Source: Pseudomonas putida W15Oct28 (GTDB taxonomy: Bacteria; Pseudomonadota; Gammaproteobacteria; Pseudomonadales; Pseudomonadaceae). Taken from it: 64,000 bases of DNA. The number at the start of each line of letters is the position of its first letter. Position 1 is the stretch's first letter. The stretch spans positions 124,001 to 188,000 of the forward strand of contig NZ_JENB01000005.1 of assembly GCF_000708715.2 (NCBI RefSeq), written 5' to 3'. Position numbers and translations under genes: made by a program. Below, one piece after another: positions 24,184-33,217 of this stretch. The notes under the pieces were generated by a model that had not been told where the DNA came from, searched no databases, and was given only the letters and a program-made list of their open reading frames with translations.

Positions 24184-25716
24184 TTAATGGCTGCTGTGGT
24201 CGACGGCGATGCACTCGCCGCTGGCATCAACGTAGTGGCGGTTGCGCGGTGCGATCAGCAGGTACAGGACGGCGGCGATGCCGGCACCGATCAGCCAGGA
24301 GAACGGCGCCACGCTGTGGAAATTGGGTACCAGGGCCAGCACGATGGCCAGCAACGCAGCCGGCACGAAGGCGGCCACGGCGCGCAGGTTGATGCCTTTG
24401 CTGTAGTGGTAGGCGCCGGTCGGGTGCTCGGTGTACAGCTCCGGCACGTTGATGCAGCCTTTGCGCAGCAACCAGTAGTCGGACATGATCACCCCGTACA
24501 GCGGGCCGAGCAGGGCGCCCAGGCCGGACAGGAAGTACACGATCACCAGCGGGCTGTTGTACAGGTTCCACGGCAGGATCAGCACCGCCAGGGTGGCGCT
24601 GATCAGCCCGGCGCGGCGGAAGTTCAGGTGGCGTGGCGCCAGGTTGCTGAGCACGAAGGCCGGGGCGACGAAGTTGGCCATGATGTTCACCGCCACGGTG
24701 ACAATCAGGAAGGCCACGCAGCCCAGTACCAGGAACAACGTGCTAGGGATGGCGGCGACGATCTGGGTCGGGCTGTCGATGATCTGGCCGTTGATCTGGA
24801 ACTGCGCGCCGCACAGCACCACGGTGATCACGGCAAACACCAGGATGTTCACCGGCAGGCCCCAGAAGTTGCCGACGCGGATGGTCTTGCGGCACGGCGA
24901 GGAGCGGGCGAAGTCACAGAAGTTCAGCACCAGGGTGCCGTAGATGGCCAGCCACAATGCGCCGCCGGCAAAGATGTTGCGCCACATGTCAACGCCGGTC
25001 AGGGGCTCGGCGACCGACCAGGCGATGCGTGCGTCGGCCTTGAAGTACATGAACACTGCCAGGGCGGCCACGGTCAGCAGGATCACCGGGCCGGCGAAGG
25101 CCTCGTAGCGGCGCACCATCTCCATGCCGTAGGCCAGGATCACCAGCTGCACCAGCCAGATCGACACGAAACACACCCAGCCCAGGCTCGACAGGCCAAG
25201 GATGCTGTCATGGTCGTAGGCTGCCATTTGCGGCCACACGGCGGTAAGCAGCACGCGCAGCACCACCGAGGCCAGGTAGGTCTGGATGCCAAACCAGGCG
25301 ATGGCAATGACTGCGCGGATCAGCGCGGGTATCTGTGCACCATGGATGCCGAAGGCAATGCGGCTGATGACCGGGAACGGCACCCCGGTTTTCTGCCCCA
25401 TGTAGCCGGACAGGTTCATGAAGAAGTACACCAGCGCCGCGCCAATGGCCAGCGACAGCAGAATCTGCCAGCCACCCAGACCGAGGGCGAACAAGCCCAT
25501 GGCGAACGAATAGTTGGCAATATTGTGCACATCGTTTGTCCACAAGGCGAAGATGCTGTAGCCACCCCAGCGCCGCCCTTCGGCGCGGGTCGGGGCAAGG
25601 TCGCGGTTGTGCAGGCGCGGGCTCAGGGCCAGTTCCGGCGCATTGCCGACGAGGTTGGAAGCGGGGTGGGTGCTGGCGACGGATAGTTCAGGGGCAAGGT
25701 CGAGGCTGCTACTCAT
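24184..25716 (-). CDS. NCS1-family permease (hydantoin/allantoin/purine type)
   Basis: This is a sodium- or proton-coupled inner-membrane transporter for nucleobase-related compounds. The 510-residue protein has about twelve helices and NCS1 motifs such as NRDLAPT near the N-terminus, SIFALWTNDVHNIANYSFAM in helix 1 and GPLYGVIMSDYWLLRKG near helix 10. The start at 25716 has AGGAG nine bases upstream. It is probably co-transcribed with the racemase-like gene. The 5' region carries a TTGTATACAA site. Confidence 0.9.
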   Translation of the reverse strand: MSSSLDLAPELSVASTHPASNLVGNAPELALSPRLHNRDLAPTRAEGRRWGGYSIFALWTNDVHNIANYSFAMGLFALGLGGWQILLSLAIGAALVYFFMNLSGYMGQKTGVPFPVISRIAFGIHGAQIPALIRAVIAIAWFGIQTYLASVVLRVLLTAVWPQMAAYDHDSILGLSSLGWVCFVSIWLVQLVILAYGMEMVRRYEAFAGPVILLTVAALAVFMYFKADARIAWSVAEPLTGVDMWRNIFAGGALWLAIYGTLVLNFCDFARSSPCRKTIRVGNFWGLPVNILVFAVITVVLCGAQFQINGQIIDSPTQIVAAIPSTLFLVLGCVAFLIVTVAVNIMANFVAPAFVLSNLAPRHLNFRRAGLISATLAVLILPWNLYNSPLVIVYFLSGLGALLGPLYGVIMSDYWLLRKGCINVPELYTEHPTGAYHYSKGINLRAVAAFVPAALLAIVLALVPNFHSVAPFSWLIGAGIAAVLYLLIAPRNRHYVDASGECIAVDHSSH

Positions 25717-25870
25717 TCCGGCGGGCTCCTGATGCACGTTGACTGCGATGAGCGGGCATGCGCACGGGCTCGCCATCTCGTCGGTGCAGCTTGGCATCAC
25801 AGGGTTCTGGGCGCGGCGGCCGGCTTTGGACCGGCGTCGCGGGTTCTTGTGTATTTATGTTTTGTTTAAG

Positions 25871-25880
25871 TTGTATACAA
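25871..25880. promoter_or_regulatory. TTGTATACAA operator-like site upstream of the NCS1 permease
   Basis: A perfect palindrome lies 155 bases upstream of the permease start. The rest of the AT-rich gap 25717-26161 holds more symmetric elements: TTGATCGAATGGTCAA (26035-26050), GTAACGC...GCGTTAC (26070-26089), and the inverted pair TGCACACAAA / TTTGTGTGTACA (26098-26139). There is no gene in this stretch. Confidence 0.55.
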
Positions 25881-26161
25881 AACACAAGCACACAAAAGCG
25901 AGTTCCATGCCAAGGAAAAGCAAGTTTCAACAGATGGACATTTCGAACCTATCTTGTTGAAAGATAAGTTAATGAAATAAAGAAGGTATAAGTTGACCGA
26001 ATGAACAGGTTTAAATTTTCTACGGACTAGTTAGTTGATCGAATGGTCAAAATTAGTTGCGGGGAGTGTGTAACGCAATGGGGCGTTACTGGAAAAAGTG
26101 CACACAAAAATGGCACTTATGGTGACATTTGTGTGTACAAAAAATAGTCAGCTTTTCCTGC

Positions 26162-26260
26162 GCCGGCCTCTTCGCGGGCATGCCCGCTCCCACAGGGTCA
26201 CGACAGGCCTAAGCGGTGCGCAATCCCTGTGGGAGCGGGCGAGCCCGCGAAGAGGCCAAC
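26162..26260. repeat. BIME next to the Lrp gene
   Basis: Two inverted REP units (GCCTCTTCGCGGGCATGCCC and its complement form) abut the 3' end of the Lrp-family gene; the right unit touches its stop codon. Confidence 0.85.
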
Positions 26261-26698
26261 TCAGTCCATCGGCGGCAACCGCCGCTTCACCGGGCTTTTC
26301 TTGATGATGGCGGTGTTGGTCTCGGCCAGCACATTGATGCGGTCAAGCAGGGTGTCCAACTGCTCCATCGAGCGCACATGCAACCGGGCAATGAAACAGT
26401 CTTCGCCGGTGACCTTGTCGCACTCGGTGAACTCGGGAATGGCAATGATCTGCCGTTCCACCTCCTGCAACTGGCCCGGCAGTGGGCGGATGCGCACGAT
26501 AGCCTGCAACTGGTAACCGAAGGCACGCGGGTCGACCTCCACGGTATAACCGCGCAGCACGCCACGCTCTTCCAGGCGGCGCAGGCGCTCGCTGACGCTG
26601 GGCGCGGACAGCCCGCTGACTTGGGCCAGGGCTTTGAGCGAGCGGCGCGAGTCTTCCATCAGTGCATTGATCAACAGTTGGTCGATGGCATCGGTCAT
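26261..26698 (-). CDS. Lrp/AsnC-family transcription regulator
   Basis: The 145-residue protein has an N-terminal winged helix-turn-helix (DQLLINALMEDSRRSLKALAQVSGLSAPSVSERLRRLEE) and a C-terminal RAM ligand-binding domain (for example VTGEDCFIARLHVRSMEQLD). It is divergent from the DMT transporter gene at 26832. That arrangement usually means the regulator controls an amino-acid exporter in response to an amino acid. I start at the ATG 26698 rather than two codons upstream. Confidence 0.92.
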   Translation of the reverse strand: MTDAIDQLLINALMEDSRRSLKALAQVSGLSAPSVSERLRRLEERGVLRGYTVEVDPRAFGYQLQAIVRIRPLPGQLQEVERQIIAIPEFTECDKVTGEDCFIARLHVRSMEQLDTLLDRINVLAETNTAIIKKSPVKRRLPPMD

Positions 26699-26831
26699 GG
26701 TCACCTCGTCAGGTAGTTCGCGTTATTTGCCTTGATAGTAAAGGCAAGGCTGTGAGTTTGCCTTTGTTATCCGCTGGAAGGCTTAGCGGTAACCTTTGCA
26801 TACTGTTGCCATCGTCAACGGGAGGTGTGAG

Positions 26832-27728
26832 ATGGACAGTTCATTGCGCCGTGGCTCGCTGGAAATGGTCGCCGCCATGCTGATTTCGGGGACCATCGGC
26901 TGGTTCGTGCTGGTGTCCGGGCAGCCGGTGCTCGAAGTGGTGTTCTGGCGCTGCGTGTTCGGCGCCGTGACCTTGCTGGTGATTTGCGCCGCTTTCGGCT
27001 TTCTGCGGCCCGGGGTGATCAGCCGCACGGCGTTCCTGTTGGCGATTGCCAGCGGCGTTGCCATTGTCGGTAACTGGCTGCTGTTGTTTGCCTCGTATTC
27101 CCGAGCGTCAATCGCCATCGGGACAGCGGTGTACAACGTACAGCCGTTCATGCTGGTGGGGCTGGCGGCGCTTTTCCTGGGCGAGAAGATCACCCTGGCC
27201 AAGGTCACTTGGCTGAGTGTCGCCTTCCTCGGCATGTTGGCCATCGTCAGTGCCCATGGCGCGGGGCAGGGCGGTGGCGAAGACTATCTGCTGGGCATCG
27301 CCCTGGCACTTGGCGCGGCGTTTTTGTATGCCATTGCGGCATTGATCATCAAGCGGCTGAGTGGCACGCCACCTCACCTGATTGCGTTGATTCAGGTAAC
27401 GACGGGCGTGCTGTTGCTGGCGCCGTGGGTCAAGCTCGGTGGATTGCCGGGTGAAGTGCCAGCGCTGGCCAGCCTGTTGACGCTGGGCATCGTCCATACC
27501 GGCGTGATGTACGTGCTGTTGTACAGCGCCATTCAGCGTTTGCCTACGGCGTTGACGGGGGCGCTGTCGTTCATATACCCGATTGCGGCGATTCTGGTGG
27601 ACTGGGTGGCCTTCGGGCACCGGCTGGCGCCGCTGCAATGGTTGGGGGTTGGGCTGATACTGCTGGCAGCGGCAGGGATGCAACAGGGGTGGTGGTTTCG
27701 GCCGGCGCGGGTTGTAGTCAAGCCTTGA
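26832..27728 (+). CDS. DMT-superfamily (EamA) exporter
   Basis: The 298-residue protein has ten hydrophobic helices in two EamA halves (GTIGWFVLVSGQPVLEVVFWR in the first, GALSFIYPIAAILVDWVAFG in the second). The start at 26832 has GGGAGGTG upstream. Divergent pairing with an Lrp regulator suggests export of an amino acid or related compound. Confidence 0.88.
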   Translation: MDSSLRRGSLEMVAAMLISGTIGWFVLVSGQPVLEVVFWRCVFGAVTLLVICAAFGFLRPGVISRTAFLLAIASGVAIVGNWLLLFASYSRASIAIGTAVYNVQPFMLVGLAALFLGEKITLAKVTWLSVAFLGMLAIVSAHGAGQGGGEDYLLGIALALGAAFLYAIAALIIKRLSGTPPHLIALIQVTTGVLLLAPWVKLGGLPGEVPALASLLTLGIVHTGVMYVLLYSAIQRLPTALTGALSFIYPIAAILVDWVAFGHRLAPLQWLGVGLILLAAAGMQQGWWFRPARVVVKP

Positions 27729-27733
27729 GGTGA

Positions 27734-27840
27734 CCTTGCTGGCCTCTTCGCGGGCACGCCCGCTCCCACAGGTACGGTGCAGGTCTTGGCCTTGTGATAT
27801 TCCTGTGGGAGCGGGCGTGCCCGCGAAGAGGCCAGCAAGG
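27734..27840. repeat. BIME with perfect 39-bp inverted arms
   Basis: The left arm (27734-27772) and right arm (27802-27840) are exact reverse complements over 39 bases, starting CCTTGCTGGCCTCTTCGCGG. It is the most symmetric repeat in the window and could act as a terminator for the DMT gene. Confidence 0.9.
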
Positions 27841-27873
27841 TAGAATGCCGCTTTTGCCAGCCTGCGACCCACC

Positions 27874-28800
27874 ATGACTTCCCCGATCCACACCCTTGAG
27901 CAACACCTGCTCGCCGCTCTCGACCCTGCCCCGCAGGAAACCCGCCGCCTGTTCCATGGCCGTGGCCGCTGCTGGGCAGGCCTGGAGCAGGTCACTGTCG
28001 ACTGGTTGCAAGGTGTGCTGTCGGTAGCCCTGTTCCGCGAGCTGCCAGAGGGCCAGTTGGCCGAGCTGGAAGCCATGCTGCGCAACGTGGCCCAGGCCCC
28101 GCAATGGACCGGCCAGGCCATCCTCATCCAGCACCGCTACCTGCCCGACAGCCCTGGCCAGTGGCTGCTGGGCGAGCCGTGCCAGCAACGCGAGGTGGTC
28201 GAAGACGGCCTGACCTACCTGCTGGACCTGGGCGTGCGGCAGAACAACGGCCTGTTCCTGGACATGCGCTACGGCCGGCGCTGGGTGCGCGAGCAGGCGG
28301 CGGGCAAGCGCGTGCTGAACCTGTTCGCCTACACCTGCGGCTTTTCGGTGGCGGCGATTGCCGGGGGTGCCGAGCAGGTGGTGAACCTGGACATGGCCAA
28401 GTCGGCGCTGTCCCGTGGGCGCGACAACCATCGCCTGAATGGCCATGATGCATCGCGGGTGGCGTATCTGGGGCACGAGCTGTTCAAGTCGTGGGGCAAG
28501 GTGCGCAAGTACGGGCCTTACGACCTGATCATCATCGACCCGCCGACCTTCCAGCGTGGCAGCTTTGTGCTGACCCAGGATTACGCGAAGATCCTGCGCC
28601 GTTTGCCGGAGTTGCTGAGCGCGGGTGGGACGGTGCTGGCGTGTGTCAACGACCCAGGGATCGGGCCGGAGTTTCTGATCGAGGGGATGGCTGAGCAGGC
28701 GCCAGCGCTGGCGTTTGTCGAGCGGCTGGAGAACCCGCCGGAGTTTCCGGATGTGGACCCGGCCGGGGGGCTCAAAGCCTTGGTATTCCGTCAGGTTTGA
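27874..28800 (+). CDS. Class I SAM-dependent methyltransferase (RlmK/RlmI-like)
   Basis: The 308-residue protein resembles the C-terminal methyltransferase half of RlmL and RlmI-type rRNA methyltransferases. It has FLDMRYGRRWVRE, then the SAM-binding loop VLNLFAYTCGFSVAA, the acidic end of strand 2 (VNLDMAKSALSRGRDNHRLN) and catalytic-type motif IIIDPPTFQRGSF. RNA is the likely substrate, but the exact nucleotide is not known to me. Confidence 0.88.
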   Translation: MTSPIHTLEQHLLAALDPAPQETRRLFHGRGRCWAGLEQVTVDWLQGVLSVALFRELPEGQLAELEAMLRNVAQAPQWTGQAILIQHRYLPDSPGQWLLGEPCQQREVVEDGLTYLLDLGVRQNNGLFLDMRYGRRWVREQAAGKRVLNLFAYTCGFSVAAIAGGAEQVVNLDMAKSALSRGRDNHRLNGHDASRVAYLGHELFKSWGKVRKYGPYDLIIIDPPTFQRGSFVLTQDYAKILRRLPELLSAGGTVLACVNDPGIGPEFLIEGMAEQAPALAFVERLENPPEFPDVDPAGGLKALVFRQV

Positions 28801-28806
28801 TGTTGT

Positions 28807-28895
28807 CCTTGCTGGCCTCTTCGCGGGCATGCCCGCTCCCACAGGGAACGCACCCGTTTGTGGCAGCGGGTTTACCCGCGAAGGGGCCAGAGCAG
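28807..28895. repeat. BIME with one decayed arm
   Basis: The left REP unit is canonical (CTCTTCGCGGGCATGCCCGC). The right unit reads GTGGCAGCGGGTTTACCCGCGAAGGGGCC and has several changes, still able to pair. It lies between convergent genes. Confidence 0.8.
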
Positions 28896-28901
28896 GTGGC
28901 A

Positions 28902-30926
28902 TCAAGCCCCAATAGCCTGCACCGGCAGCGGATACACCTGGGCAAAGCTCACCTTGTCGGTCTGGTCCACCCGCTTCTTCAGCCGCTCGTTGAACGCCCG
29001 GCTCACCGCATACTGCCCGCCGGAAATGGTGCGGAACTGCGCCGTCAGCACAAATCCGTTCAAGTCCATGCGGTCCACCCCGAATACCTGCAACGGCCCT
29101 TGCAGGTTGATGCGCAGCAGCGGATCTTCGCTGATCGACTTGCCCACTTCATGGATCAGCGCCAGTGACGCATCCACATCACTGTTGTAGGTGAACTGCA
29201 CCGAGAAGAACGCATAGGCGAACTGCCGCGACTGGTTGGTTACCGCCTTGATCTGGCCGAACGGCACCGAGTGCACAAAGCCTTTGCCATCGCGCAGGCG
29301 CAAGGTACGGATCGTCAGGCTTTCCACAGTACCGGCATGGCCGGAATCGAGCACTACCCAGTCGCCGATGGAAATGGTGTCCTCGATCAGGATGAACAAG
29401 CCGGTAATCACATCCTGCACCAGCTGCTGCGAGCCGAAGCCGATGGCCAGGCCGATCACCCCGGCACCGGCCAGCAATGGCGCGACGTTGATGCCCAGGT
29501 TGGCCATGGTGGTGATGGTGCAGATGACGATCAGGATCACTTTGATCGCATTGCGCAGCATCGGCAGGATGGTCCGTACCCGGGTACTCGGCTGGCGTGC
29601 GCTGCGCCGGCCAACGGGTGGCTTGAGTGCTTCCTGGATGGCCGTGTCGAGTACCACCCACAGCAGCCAGGTGACCAGCAGGATCAGGCCGATGCTCGAA
29701 AGCGAGTTGCTGATTGCCTGGCCCAGGCTGTTGCTCAGGGCGAAATCGACCACCGAGAAGCCCCAGATGCGCCCCAGCAGTTCGATGAAGGTGACCGCCA
29801 TGGCGATGCGCAGTAATGCATGGGCGAGGCTGCGCAGCAGTTCCTTGTAGGGGCGCACCCGTTGCGAAGGGTCGGTTTCGCGCTGGGCCAGCAAGTGTTG
29901 CAGCAAGGTGCTGAGGAACACGGTCGAGACCAGCAGTACAGTGGTCAGCAAGGCCTTCTGCAGTGCCTTCTGGCTTTCTTCGCCGGCACCGATCAGGTGT
30001 ATGGCCGAAACCAGGATCATCAGCAGGATCGGCAAATACCACAGCACCGAAAAGATCCGCAGGGTTTCCTGCACGGCGCGATGCTGCACGCGGTCCTTGA
30101 AGGCGCGGTTGCGGATCAGGTGCGCGACCGGGCGGCGCAGGCGGATCACCAGGCTGGCGAAGATGAAAGTGGCAATCAGGCCCGTGGCCACGGCGATGCT
30201 GGCGGTGATGTTGCCGCCCAGCTGGCGGGCGATCTGCGGGCTGGTCAGGGCGTCGCTCCAGGCCGCGAGAAAGCCGATCATGAACAGCGGGCGGGGGGCC
30301 AGGCGTTTGATCACCGCCACGGCGTCGCGTTTGTGGCCGGCATCGAACAGGGTCACCAGGCAGAGGATGATCGAAGTCGAGAACAGGCCGCTGCTGGTGG
30401 CATAGGCCAGGCTCAGGCCCAGGGCGCGGGCCACTGACGGGTCGAGGAAGCGGCTGGCGTACAGCGTCAGCGGCAGGCTGGCCAGCGCCGGCAGGGTGTA
30501 GGGCAGCAGGTAGCCGAGCAGGCTGCTGGCGCGTTTGCGTTCGCGTAGCCAGGGCGTGCCAGAAGTGCGTTTGGCGACCCAGCGGCCGAGGCAGGTGAGT
30601 GCCGCGAAGCTGGCGGCCCAGGTCAGGGTGAGCAGAATGAAGTTGCCGGCCAGTTGCAGTGAGTCGGTGGCCGAGTGGCGGTCGACCAGACGCTCGACTT
30701 CCTTGGCGGCGCGGTCGGTGCGCAGGCGCCAGGCATCCACCAGGTGGGCGTCCAGGTCCAGCTCTTGGGCGGCGCTGTCCAGGCCGTCGGCCAGGGCGCC
30801 AAGCAGCCCGCCTTGCAATACCGGTTCGGGTTCGGCGGGTTGTTCTTCAGTGGGGGCGGGGTCAGCGGCCAACAGGTGGGTGCTCAGCAGGCAGCCGAGC
30901 AGCAGGGTAGAGAGAAAACGCAGCAC
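28902..30926 (-). CDS. Large MscS-family mechanosensitive channel
   Basis: The 674-residue protein begins with a signal peptide (MLRFLSTLLLGCLLSTHLLA), a periplasmic region, then about ten membrane helices. The MscS pore-lining helix and beta domain (APLLAGAGVIGLAIGFGSQQ, and VVLDSGHAGTVESLTIRTLR) come near the C-terminus. The Gly/Ala-packed pore helix and AIGFGSQ motif are family hallmarks. It opens on membrane tension to release solutes in hypo-osmotic shock. It is longer than MscS, like the YbdG/YbiO/MscM group. Confidence 0.9.
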   Translation of the reverse strand: MLRFLSTLLLGCLLSTHLLAADPAPTEEQPAEPEPVLQGGLLGALADGLDSAAQELDLDAHLVDAWRLRTDRAAKEVERLVDRHSATDSLQLAGNFILLTLTWAASFAALTCLGRWVAKRTSGTPWLRERKRASSLLGYLLPYTLPALASLPLTLYASRFLDPSVARALGLSLAYATSSGLFSTSIILCLVTLFDAGHKRDAVAVIKRLAPRPLFMIGFLAAWSDALTSPQIARQLGGNITASIAVATGLIATFIFASLVIRLRRPVAHLIRNRAFKDRVQHRAVQETLRIFSVLWYLPILLMILVSAIHLIGAGEESQKALQKALLTTVLLVSTVFLSTLLQHLLAQRETDPSQRVRPYKELLRSLAHALLRIAMAVTFIELLGRIWGFSVVDFALSNSLGQAISNSLSSIGLILLVTWLLWVVLDTAIQEALKPPVGRRSARQPSTRVRTILPMLRNAIKVILIVICTITTMANLGINVAPLLAGAGVIGLAIGFGSQQLVQDVITGLFILIEDTISIGDWVVLDSGHAGTVESLTIRTLRLRDGKGFVHSVPFGQIKAVTNQSRQFAYAFFSVQFTYNSDVDASLALIHEVGKSISEDPLLRINLQGPLQVFGVDRMDLNGFVLTAQFRTISGGQYAVSRAFNERLKKRVDQTDKVSFAQVYPLPVQAIGA

Positions 30927-31021
30927 TGGAGTACTCCTTGGGCCGGGGTGAGCGGGGCAGGGTTACTCAAGGAACTGATTGCAGGTTGATGGAGAAAGTT
31001 CGAAGAAGTGTGTCAAAGCTA

Positions 31022-31119
31022 CTGGCCCTATCGCCGGCAAGCCAGCTCCCACAGGTACTGCACACGCCTCGGGCATTGTGCGATCCATGTGGGAGCTGGC
31101 TTGCCGGCGATAGGGCCGG
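31022..31119. repeat. BIME of the GGGAGCTGGCTTGCCGGCGAT type
   Basis: Inverted arms (CTGGCCCTATCGCCGGCAAG and complement) belong to a third REP subfamily, the only copy in the window. It lies between the MscS gene and the end of the sulfate-binding protein gene. Confidence 0.85.
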
Positions 31120-31134
31120 ACCTGCCTATATCAA

Positions 31135-32133
31135 TTACTGACCGGTATAGATCTGGTCAAACACCCCACCATCATTGAAGTGGGTCTTTTGCACGGTGCG
31201 CCAGTCACCAAAGGTTTTCTCCACCGACAGGAAGTCCACTTTCGGGAAGCGGTCGGTGTACTTGGCCAGTACCGCCGCGTCACGCGGGCGCAGGTAGTTG
31301 TTGGCGGCAATCTCCTGGGCTTCTGGCGACCACAGGTACTTCAGGTATTCCTCGGCCACGGCCTGGGTACCTTTCTTCGCCACGACCTTGTCGACCACGC
31401 TGACAGGTGGCTCGGCTTCGGCCGACACGCTTGGGTAAACCACTTCGAACTGGTCGCGGCCGAACTCGCGGGCGATCATCTCGGCTTCGTTCTCGAAGGT
31501 GACCAGCACATCACCAATCTGGTTGGTCATGAAGGTGGTAGTGGCGGCACGGCCACCGGTGTCCAGCACCGGCGCCTGCTTGAACAGCTTGCCGACGAAA
31601 TCGCGGGCCTTGGTTTCATCGCCGCCTTGCTTGAGCACATAGCCCCAGGCCGACAGGTAGGTGTAGCGGCCGTTACCCGAAGTCTTCGGGTTGGGCACGA
31701 TCACCTGCACACCCTCTTTCAGCAGGTCTGGCCAGTCTTTCAGGGCTTTCGGGTTGCCCTTGCGCACGATGAACACAGTGGCCGAGGTGAACGGCGCGCT
31801 GTTGTTCGGCAGGCGGGTTACCCAGTTGTCCGGCACCAGCTTGCCATGGTCGACCAAGGCGTTGATGTCGGTGGCCATGTTCATGGTGATGACATCGGCT
31901 GGCAGGCCATCGATCACTGCACGCGCCTGCTTGCTCGAACCGCCGAAGGACATCTGCACGTTGACCTTCTCTTTGTGCTCGGCTTCCCAGTGCTTCTGGA
32001 AGGCCGGGTTGTAGTCCTTGTAGAAGTCGCGCATCACGTCGTAGGAAACGTTCAGCAGGGTAGGGGCGGCCTGGGCGAGGTTGCCCAGGGCCAGGCCTGC
32101 GGCGAGCAGCGAGGCGGTGAAGAGTTTTTTCAC
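31135..32133 (-). CDS. sbp: Sulfate ABC transporter periplasmic binding protein
   Basis: This protein binds sulfate or thiosulfate in the periplasm for a CysTWA-type importer. The 332-residue product has a signal peptide (KKLFTASLLAAGLALGNLAQAA), the family motif NVSYDVMRDFYKDYN, then VQMSFGGSSKQARAVIDGLPADV and the domain-crossing GNGRYTYLSAWGY. The best start is GTG at 32133, with AAGGAAG upstream; an ATG at 32169 adds residues that spoil the signal peptide. The transporter permease genes are not nearby, so it works with a system encoded elsewhere. Confidence 0.92.
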   Translation of the reverse strand: MKKLFTASLLAAGLALGNLAQAAPTLLNVSYDVMRDFYKDYNPAFQKHWEAEHKEKVNVQMSFGGSSKQARAVIDGLPADVITMNMATDINALVDHGKLVPDNWVTRLPNNSAPFTSATVFIVRKGNPKALKDWPDLLKEGVQVIVPNPKTSGNGRYTYLSAWGYVLKQGGDETKARDFVGKLFKQAPVLDTGGRAATTTFMTNQIGDVLVTFENEAEMIAREFGRDQFEVVYPSVSAEAEPPVSVVDKVVAKKGTQAVAEEYLKYLWSPEAQEIAANNYLRPRDAAVLAKYTDRFPKVDFLSVEKTFGDWRTVQKTHFNDGGVFDQIYTGQ

Positions 32134-32233
32134 GTTGCTTCCTTGTTCTTGAAGGTTATTGGGGCACATTGCCAGCGACTATAGCGGGTGGCTTGAGGCG
32201 GGTTAAAGAACAAAAAACACTTTGGTTATGCCG

Positions 32234-32348
32234 CTGCCTGTGCCGGCCCTTTCGCGGGCACGCCCGCTCCCACAGGGACCGCACACCGTTCAGCCTTGTG
32301 GTGATCCTGTGGGAGCGGGCGAGCCCGCGAAAGGGCCGGTACAGGCAG
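32234..32348. repeat. BIME between sbp and the ion-channel gene
   Basis: Long inverted arms begin CTGCCTGTGCCGGCCCTTTC and end in the near-exact complement; it fills most of the gap and stops three bases from the channel stop codon. Confidence 0.85.
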
Positions 32349-32350
32349 CA

Positions 32351-33172
32351 TCATTGCTTGGGAAACAACCCATTCCCACACCGGGAACAGAACGCCGCCC
32401 CATGCTCATGGGTCTTCTTATGGCAAGTCGGGCAGTCATGCTGCAACTGCTCCCCGCGCATGGCATTGGCCAGTTCGGCGGTAAAGATGCCGGTCGGCAC
32501 GGCAATGATCGAGTAACCGGTAATCATCACCAGCGACGACAGCACCTGCCCCAGCGGTGTCTTCGGCACGATGTCGCCAAAGCCCACGGTGGTGAGGGTG
32601 ACGATGGCCCAGTAGATGCCCTTGGGGATGCTGGTAAAGCCGTGCTCCGGCCCTTCGATCACATACATCAGCGTGCCGAACACCGTGACCAGGGTCGATA
32701 CCGTCACCAGGAACACGATGATTTTCTGCTTGCTGCCGCGCAGCGCCTCCATCAGGTAATGGGCCTGCTTGAGGTACGGGCTGAGCTTGAGCACGCGGAA
32801 GATCCGCAGCATCCGTATCACCCGGATGATCAGCAGGTACTGGGCGTCGCTGTAGTACAACGCGATGATCCCCGGCACGATTGCCAGCAAGTCGACCAGG
32901 CCGTAGAAGCTGAAGGCATAGCGTAAGGGCTTGGGCGAGCAGTACAGGCGGGTGATGTATTCGGCCAGGAAGATCGCGGTAAAGCCCCACTCGATGGCGG
33001 CCAGCAACCCGGCGTAGCTCTGGTGTATCTCGTCGATACTGTCGAGGATCACCGTGACCAGGCTGGCCAGGATGATCAGCAGGAGGATTTTGTCGAAGCG
33101 TCTTCCAGCCACGGTATCGGACTGGAAGACGATGACGAAGAGCCGCTCGCGCAGGCCCGCAGGGTTGTTCAT
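32351..33172 (-). CDS. Voltage-gated-type potassium channel with C-terminal zinc ribbon
   Basis: The 273-residue ion channel has six membrane helices, an arginine-spaced S4 segment (IRVIRMLRIFRVLKL) and the selectivity filter in TLTTVGFGDIVP (TVGFGD, potassium type). The last 30 residues carry CPTCHKKTHEHGAAFCSRCG, a four-cysteine zinc ribbon in the cytoplasm. It is Kv-like in layout. The ribbon may mediate assembly or metal/redox sensing; this is inference. Confidence 0.9.
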   Translation of the reverse strand: MNNPAGLRERLFVIVFQSDTVAGRRFDKILLLIILASLVTVILDSIDEIHQSYAGLLAAIEWGFTAIFLAEYITRLYCSPKPLRYAFSFYGLVDLLAIVPGIIALYYSDAQYLLIIRVIRMLRIFRVLKLSPYLKQAHYLMEALRGSKQKIIVFLVTVSTLVTVFGTLMYVIEGPEHGFTSIPKGIYWAIVTLTTVGFGDIVPKTPLGQVLSSLVMITGYSIIAVPTGIFTAELANAMRGEQLQHDCPTCHKKTHEHGAAFCSRCGNGLFPKQ

Positions 33173-33217
33173 TGGCTCATTCCAAAAAAGCGGTGGGCTG
33201 AGCCTAGGGGCTGCGTT

